From DATMXS01 sp050260275 (GTDB lineage Bacteria; Acidobacteriota; Terriglobia; Bryobacterales; Bryobacteraceae), in contig JBLNBX010000170.1 of assembly GCA_050260275.1 (NCBI GenBank), positions 1 to 9,095 on the forward strand: DNA of 9,095 bases. Direction: 5' to 3'. Numbering within the stretch: position 1 is the first letter of the stretch; the number at the start of each line of letters is the position of its first letter. Positions 5,575 to 9,095 of this stretch are shown here, piece by piece. The notes under the pieces are model-generated. The model searched no databases, was not told the DNA's origin, and was given only the letters and a program-made list of their open reading frames with translations. The position numbers and the translations under genes are program-made.

Positions 5575-6672
5575 TCAGCGCTCGAACCAGGCCTCGACGG
5601 CGAACTCGTCGGGCGGAATGGGATGCAGGCGGACATTGCGCAGGCGCACTGCGTCGCGGCGGCTGCGGCGGCCCGCTCCTCCGGCAATCGGCAGCGACTC
5701 GATGCCGCCCAGCAGCTTCGGTGCGTAGTAGAAGAACACCTTGTCGGCGATTCCCGAATCGAGCACCGCCCAGTTCAGCTTGCTGCCCGCCTCTATCATG
5801 AGCGAGAGCCGCTTCTCGCACGCGAGCCGCTCGACTACGCCGCGCAGGTCCACGCGCCCGCCCGGCCCGTCGAGTGTCCACACGCGCACGCCGCGCTCTT
5901 CTAGCGCAGCGCGGCGGGCGGCCGATGCGGCGGACGTGGTTGCCACGACGAGGTCGCCGGCTGCGCTCGCAACCATCTTCGAGTTAGGCGGCAGCCGCAG
6001 TTGAGAATCGGCAACGATGCGCAGCAGCGGCCGGCTGCGCTCCCGTCCGGTGCGATCCGTGAGCAGGCAGTCGTCGGCGAGAACGGTGCCGATGCCGGTC
6101 ATGATTGCGTCGGACTCGTGCCTCAGCCGCTGGACATCCGCTCTTGCCCGCTCCGAGGTGATCCATCCCTCGTTGTCGTCCGGAGCCGAAATCTTGCCGT
6201 CGAGCGTTAGCGCAGCCTTCAGCGTAACGAGCGGCCGGCCCGTGCGCATGAAGTGAACGAAGGCCTCATTGATGCGCTCCGCCTCGGCGGTGAACTCGCT
6301 GGCTACCGTCACCTCGATTCCGGCCTCCTGCAGACGCTCGAATCCTTGTCCGCAGACCAAAGCGTTCGGGTCCTGCATGGCCGCGAACACGCGCGCCACT
6401 CCGGCCTGTATGATCGCCGTGGTGCAGGGCCCCGTGCGGCCCTCATGGCAACAAGGCTCCAGGGATATGTACAGGTCCGCCCCGCGCGCCCGCTCGCCGG
6501 CTTCCTCCAGGGCAATAATCTCGGCGTGTTTCTTCCCTGCCCAGGTGTGGAAACCGCGCCCGACGACCTGATCTCCGCGGACTACCACCGCGCCTACGGC
6601 CGGATTCGGGCTGGTTCTCCCGACACCCTCACGCGCGAGCGCGAGAGCCATTTGCATGTAGCCGGCGTTCAT
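5575..6672 (-). CDS. ribD: bifunctional riboflavin deaminase/reductase
   Basis: Carries out two consecutive riboflavin steps: deamination of the pyrimidine intermediate made from GTP, then NADPH-dependent reduction of its ribosyl side chain. The N-terminal deaminase domain (about 1-145) has TSPNPAVGAVVV (20-31), the zinc and catalytic site HAE at 49-51, and CCHEGRTGPC with zinc cysteines at 74 and 83. The reductase domain (about 146-365) has VTLKAALTLDGKIS (149-162), WITSERARADV and GIGTVLADD (193-201). Some positions depart from the usual pattern: GRTGPC instead of GRTPPC, DDCLLT instead of DDPxLT, and EAG where many have EGG. All core catalytic residues are present. The ATG overlaps the ftsY stop by 4 nt (ATGA), so translation is coupled. 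Confidence 0.95.
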   Translation of the reverse strand: MNAGYMQMALALAREGVGRTSPNPAVGAVVVRGDQVVGRGFHTWAGKKHAEIIALEEAGERARGADLYISLEPCCHEGRTGPCTTAIIQAGVARVFAAMQDPNALVCGQGFERLQEAGIEVTVASEFTAEAERINEAFVHFMRTGRPLVTLKAALTLDGKISAPDDNEGWITSERARADVQRLRHESDAIMTGIGTVLADDCLLTDRTGRERSRPLLRIVADSQLRLPPNSKMVASAAGDLVVATTSAASAARRAALEERGVRVWTLDGPGGRVDLRGVVERLACEKRLSLMIEAGSKLNWAVLDSGIADKVFFYYAPKLLGGIESLPIAGGAGRRSRRDAVRLRNVRLHPIPPDEFAVEAWFER

Positions 6673-7619
6673 GCCTCGAACAAGGATGCCACGAACTTAT
6701 CCGGCTCGAAAGGCAGGATGTCGTCGATCTTCTCGCCCACGCCGATATACCGGATCGGGAGGTTAAGCTCGCGCGCAATCGGAATCACTACGCCGCCTTT
6801 CGCCGTCCCGTCGAGCTTCGTCAGCACGATGCCGGTTACTCCGGCGGTCTCGGTGAAGCGCCGCGCCTGCTCAAGCCCGTTCTGTCCGGTGGTGGCATCC
6901 ATGACGAGCAGGACCGCGTGCGGCGCTCCCGGAACAAGCCTGCCTGCCGTGCGGCGCATTTTCTCCAGCTCGGCCATGAGGTTGTCTTTTGTGTGGAGGC
7001 GGCCCGCCGTGTCTACGATGACGTAGTCGATCCCGCGCGCCTTTCCGGCCTGGATGGCGTCAAAGAGCACGGCGCTCGGGTCCGCCCCCGGCCGCTGGTG
7101 AATCACGTCCACGCCGGTGCGCTGGCCCCAGACCTGCAACTGCTCGGTTGCGGCAGCGCGGAACGTGTCGGCCGCGCAGAGCAGAACGCTGCGGCCCTCG
7201 TTCTTGTACATGTTCGCCAGCTTGCCAATGGTGGTGGTCTTACCGGTGCCGTTGACGCCTACGATCATCACCACCGCCGGCCGCTCTCTGACCACCGGCA
7301 GCGGACGCTCCGCGGCTTCGAGAACGGTGACCAGATGCTCCCGGATCACCTGTTTCAGCTCCGCCGCGTTGCCAAGCATCTTCCGGTCAACTTTGTACCG
7401 GATGTCGTCGAGGATCTCGGAGGCCGTGCGCACGCCGATGTCGGCGGAAACCAGCGCGTACTCCAGTTCTTCAAGGAGGTCCGCGTCGATCTCGCGGCGG
7501 CCCGCGAGGGCGTCTAGCTGCTCGGACAGCCCCTGGCGCGTCTTCTCAATTCCGCTCTTGAGTTTTTCGAGCAGAGTGGGTTCGCTCGGCACGGAGCCGA
7601 ACAAGGTTTGAATTGCCAT
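6669..7619 (-). CDS. ftsY: signal recognition particle receptor FtsY
   Basis: FtsY is the membrane-associated GTPase that receives SRP-ribosome complexes and delivers nascent membrane proteins to the translocon. The 316-residue product has the helical N domain (about 14-100) and the G domain: GVNGTGKTTT (121-130), DTFRAAATEQL (151-161), DTAGRL (203-208), TKLDGTAKGG (267-276) and the closing GVGEKIDDILPFEPDKF (293-309). The long acidic A domain of E. coli FtsY is absent, as in many bacteria, so membrane contact would rely on the N-terminal helix. The ATG at 7619 is chosen because an intrinsic terminator ends 30 nt upstream. No clear Shine-Dalgarno precedes it. It heads the ftsY-ribD-ribE unit. 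Confidence 0.96.
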   Translation of the reverse strand: MAIQTLFGSVPSEPTLLEKLKSGIEKTRQGLSEQLDALAGRREIDADLLEELEYALVSADIGVRTASEILDDIRYKVDRKMLGNAAELKQVIREHLVTVLEAAERPLPVVRERPAVVMIVGVNGTGKTTTIGKLANMYKNEGRSVLLCAADTFRAAATEQLQVWGQRTGVDVIHQRPGADPSAVLFDAIQAGKARGIDYVIVDTAGRLHTKDNLMAELEKMRRTAGRLVPGAPHAVLLVMDATTGQNGLEQARRFTETAGVTGIVLTKLDGTAKGGVVIPIARELNLPIRYIGVGEKIDDILPFEPDKFVASLFEA

Positions 7620-7631
7620 CTATCTGTTTCG

Positions 7632-7637
7632 ATTGTA
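7632..7637 (-). promoter_or_regulatory. candidate -10 for ftsY-ribD-ribE
   Basis: TACAAT on the minus strand (7637-7632) matches the -10 consensus in five of six bases. It lies in the 29 nt between the terminator of the upstream unit and the ftsY start. Transcription would begin near 7625, leaving a leader of only about 6 nt, which agrees with the lack of a Shine-Dalgarno sequence. The -35 region would fall in the terminator and matches poorly. Confidence 0.4.
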
Positions 7638-7648
7638 TCGGGTACGGG

Positions 7649-7669
7649 AAAAAGGAGCGCGGGCGCTCC
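7649..7669 (-). terminator. intrinsic terminator after the coiled-coil gene
   Basis: On the minus strand GGAGCG (7669-7664) and CGCTCC (7659-7654) form a perfect 6-bp GC stem with a 4-nt loop, followed at once by TTTTT (7653-7649). It sits 34 nt after the stop of the coiled-coil gene and before ftsY, separating the two minus-strand units. Confidence 0.82.
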
Positions 7670-7684
7670 GAGGGTCGCGGTGGG

Positions 7685-7701
7685 CGCTTTGACCGAAAGC
7701 G
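7685..7701 (-). other. hairpin just after the coiled-coil gene stop
   Basis: CGCTTT (minus strand, 7701-7696) pairs with AAAGCG (7690-7685) around a 5-nt loop, beginning 1 nt after the stop codon at 7705-7703. It precedes the intrinsic terminator and may protect the 3' end of the message. It lacks a U-run of its own. Confidence 0.45.
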
Positions 7702-7702
7702 T

Positions 7703-8530
7703 CTACTTTCCCACCAACCGCTGGCGCAGGCGGTCCGCACGCGCGTTGAGGGCGCTGATCTGCCTCAGGTCGTCTTCGGCCATCTGGACGGCCGTCTGAA
7801 CGCGCAGGATGTCGGCCGCGGCCACGCCCGCAGCGCCCGCCGCCGGATCATCGCTCCGGGCCGAGAGCGAGCGGTAGCGGTCGGAGATCTCGCGGTAGCG
7901 CCGCAAGATGCCGTTCAGGTACGTCTCGCGCTGGCGCTCGATCTCGTCGAGCTCGCGCACAATCTTGGGAAGCGCGTCCAGCCGCGAGGCGCTCTCCCGG
8001 TATTGATTCAGCAACTGCGTGTTGGTGGCCATGAGCTGCGAGAGGCGCTCATCTTTTCCGTTCAGCTCGAAACGCATGGCTTCGACGATCCGGCGTGTGC
8101 TGGCCGCGGCTTCCTTGAGTTCCGCCTCGGCCTCCGCAAGGCGGCGGTTCTCCATCGAGAGTTTCTCGATGCTGGCCTCCAACTCGCGCACCCGGGCTTC
8201 GAGCAGACGCACGGATTGCGTCTCCGCCGCGAGTCTCTCGCGCATCTGTATGAGCAGGCGCGCGTCCTCGACGCGCTCGGCATCCGGAGGTAGCTTTTGC
8301 CCAGTGTCCAGGGGAGCAGGCGCGGGAGCCGCGCCGCGCAGCGTTTCGAGTTCGTGCGTTGCCTGTTCGAGGCGCGCGCGCAGTTCGCGGCTGCTGGCTT
8401 CGGCGGCGGACAAGCGCTCGATCGCGTCAGCGCGCATGCGATACTGCCACAGCGCAACGCCGCTCACGACGACGATCGCCAGCGCCGCCGCCACTACCGG
8501 CCAGCGCGAACGTTTGTAAGTGTTGCCCAT
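7703..8530 (-). CDS. membrane-anchored coiled-coil protein, unknown function
   Basis: I cannot name a family. The 275-residue product starts with a short basic segment (MGNTYKRSRW), then one hydrophobic helix at about 11-29, which fits a signal anchor that leaves the rest outside the cytoplasmic membrane. The remainder is mostly long, charged helix: a first coiled-coil stretch at about 31-66, a Pro/Ala-rich break (GAAPAPAPL, about 66-74), and coiled-coil stretches covering roughly 85-200 and the C-terminal end, separated by a Gly/Ala-rich linker near 228-237. The ATG at 8530 has AAGGA (8543-8539) 8 nt upstream, inside the end of the vWA-type gene, whose stop is 4 nt before. The two genes therefore look like one unit. 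Role unknown; scaffolding or envelope spanning would suit the architecture. Confidence 0.85.
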   Translation of the reverse strand: MGNTYKRSRWPVVAAALAIVVVSGVALWQYRMRADAIERLSAAEASSRELRARLEQATHELETLRGAAPAPAPLDTGQKLPPDAERVEDARLLIQMRERLAAETQSVRLLEARVRELEASIEKLSMENRRLAEAEAELKEAAASTRRIVEAMRFELNGKDERLSQLMATNTQLLNQYRESASRLDALPKIVRELDEIERQRETYLNGILRRYREISDRYRSLSARSDDPAAGAAGVAAADILRVQTAVQMAEDDLRQISALNARADRLRQRLVGK

Positions 8531-8534
8531 GTTG

Positions 8535-9095
8535 CTAATCCTTGTCGAGGACGATGCGGCTGCGGTAGCTCAACGCTCGTCCTTGGTTATCGAGCTGCAC
8601 CTGCAGCGTCCTTTCCGGACGCTCCGGCACCCTCAGCACGAGGCTGTAATGCGACGTAGCCCTGGCCAGCGTCGAGGCGATAGCCTGTGGCACCTCGGCC
8701 CGCGAGCGGCAGAACACTGCGTTCGTTCCTGTCGCCGCGGCGAGCTGCATAAGGCCGCTCTGGTAGGCCTCGTTCATGCGGTCCGTGCGGTAGTTCAGGT
8801 GCACGATGAACAGCGGCGCCTCATAGGACGTCAGCCTGGCCTCGAGCTTCGAGATCTTCTCGCGGATGAGCCCCTCGGGGAACCTCCGGCTGATGTCGCG
8901 CTGGTCGCTTCCGTTCACTACCGGATTGATGTAGTCGTCGCGGTAGTTGTAGATGCTGGAGTCCGTCACGTGCACCACCGCGACGCGCACGTTCGCCTTG
9001 TTGAGTATGGTGTCCGCGATGCGCGCGCTCGTGACTACCGTATCCAGCAGGCCCGGGTATCCGCTAACCGGCAGCTCCATGATCGCCTTCTTAAC
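8535..9095 (-). CDS. vWA-type protein, C-terminal part, cut by the window edge
   Basis: The reading frame is open from the TAG at 8537-8535 to the last base of the window, so the 186 residues seen are the C-terminal portion; the ATG at 9080 is probably internal, with VKKAI reading into it. The segment RVAVVHVTDSSIYNYRDDY looks like the beta-strand and TD loop of a von Willebrand factor A fold. APLFIVHLNYRT, an AAATGTNAVFCRS stretch, PQAIASTLARATSHYSLVLRVP and a terminal beta-rich part follow the order typical of the VWFA-related proteins abundant in Acidobacteria (compare 'GG..f....' and 'YxLgYxP' in that family). The DxSxS metal site would be upstream and is not visible. Those proteins are usually exported. 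The exact family assignment is tentative. Confidence 0.6.
   Translation of the reverse strand, partial: VKKAIMELPVSGYPGLLDTVVTSARIADTILNKANVRVAVVHVTDSSIYNYRDDYINPVVNGSDQRDISRRFPEGLIREKISKLEARLTSYEAPLFIVHLNYRTDRMNEAYQSGLMQLAAATGTNAVFCRSRAEVPQAIASTLARATSHYSLVLRVPERPERTLQVQLDNQGRALSYRSRIVLDKD

Noticed and set aside
6253..7026. A 257-codon + strand frame across the ribD-ftsY junction
   Set aside because: It crosses two clear minus-strand genes and their 4-nt overlap. It is a composition artefact.

Overview
The window is GC-rich bacterial chromosome, densely packed with housekeeping genes, and most likely comes from an acidobacterium (Solibacter/Bryobacter-like). The phylum call rests on the truncated gene at the right edge, which resembles the 'VWFA-related Acidobacterial' protein family, and on the tandem signal peptidase genes. 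It is an inference from protein style; there is no rRNA or marker phylogeny here.

Left half, + strand (57-4271): rplS (ribosomal protein L19), rnhB (RNase HII with an unusual repeat-bearing C-terminal tail), a small two-helix membrane protein, two tandem paralogous type I signal peptidases (lepB-like), and a single-domain mannose-1-phosphate guanylyltransferase. From rnhB onward, the genes overlap by a few bases or lie 3-7 nt apart, so this looks like one translationally coupled operon. The rplS-rnhB-lepB neighbourhood is a common bacterial arrangement. The membrane protein, the second lepB and manC are the local variations.

Middle (4272-4947): a convergent gap that holds two perfect GC-rich hairpins placed back to back and a short degenerate direct repeat. 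It is followed by a 57-codon gene on the minus strand (4643-4816) with a strong Shine-Dalgarno sequence and a heptad pattern.

Right half, minus strand, read right to left: a truncated vWA-type protein (8535-9095, continuing outside the window) and a membrane-anchored coiled-coil protein (7703-8530) form one unit that ends at a good intrinsic terminator (7649-7669). Next come ftsY (SRP receptor), ribD and ribE (riboflavin biosynthesis) as a second unit, probably with its own promoter just after that terminator.

Functionally, the window combines translation (L19), RNA/DNA hybrid removal (RNase HII), protein export (FtsY for targeting, two signal peptidases for cleavage), nucleotide-sugar supply (GDP-mannose) and riboflavin synthesis. 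I see no phage, transposon, CRISPR, toxin-antitoxin or defence system. The best leads are modest: the small coiled-coil gene, the membrane protein coupled to the signal peptidases, the paired hairpins, and the repeat at the end of rnhB that also supplies the next gene's ribosome binding site.
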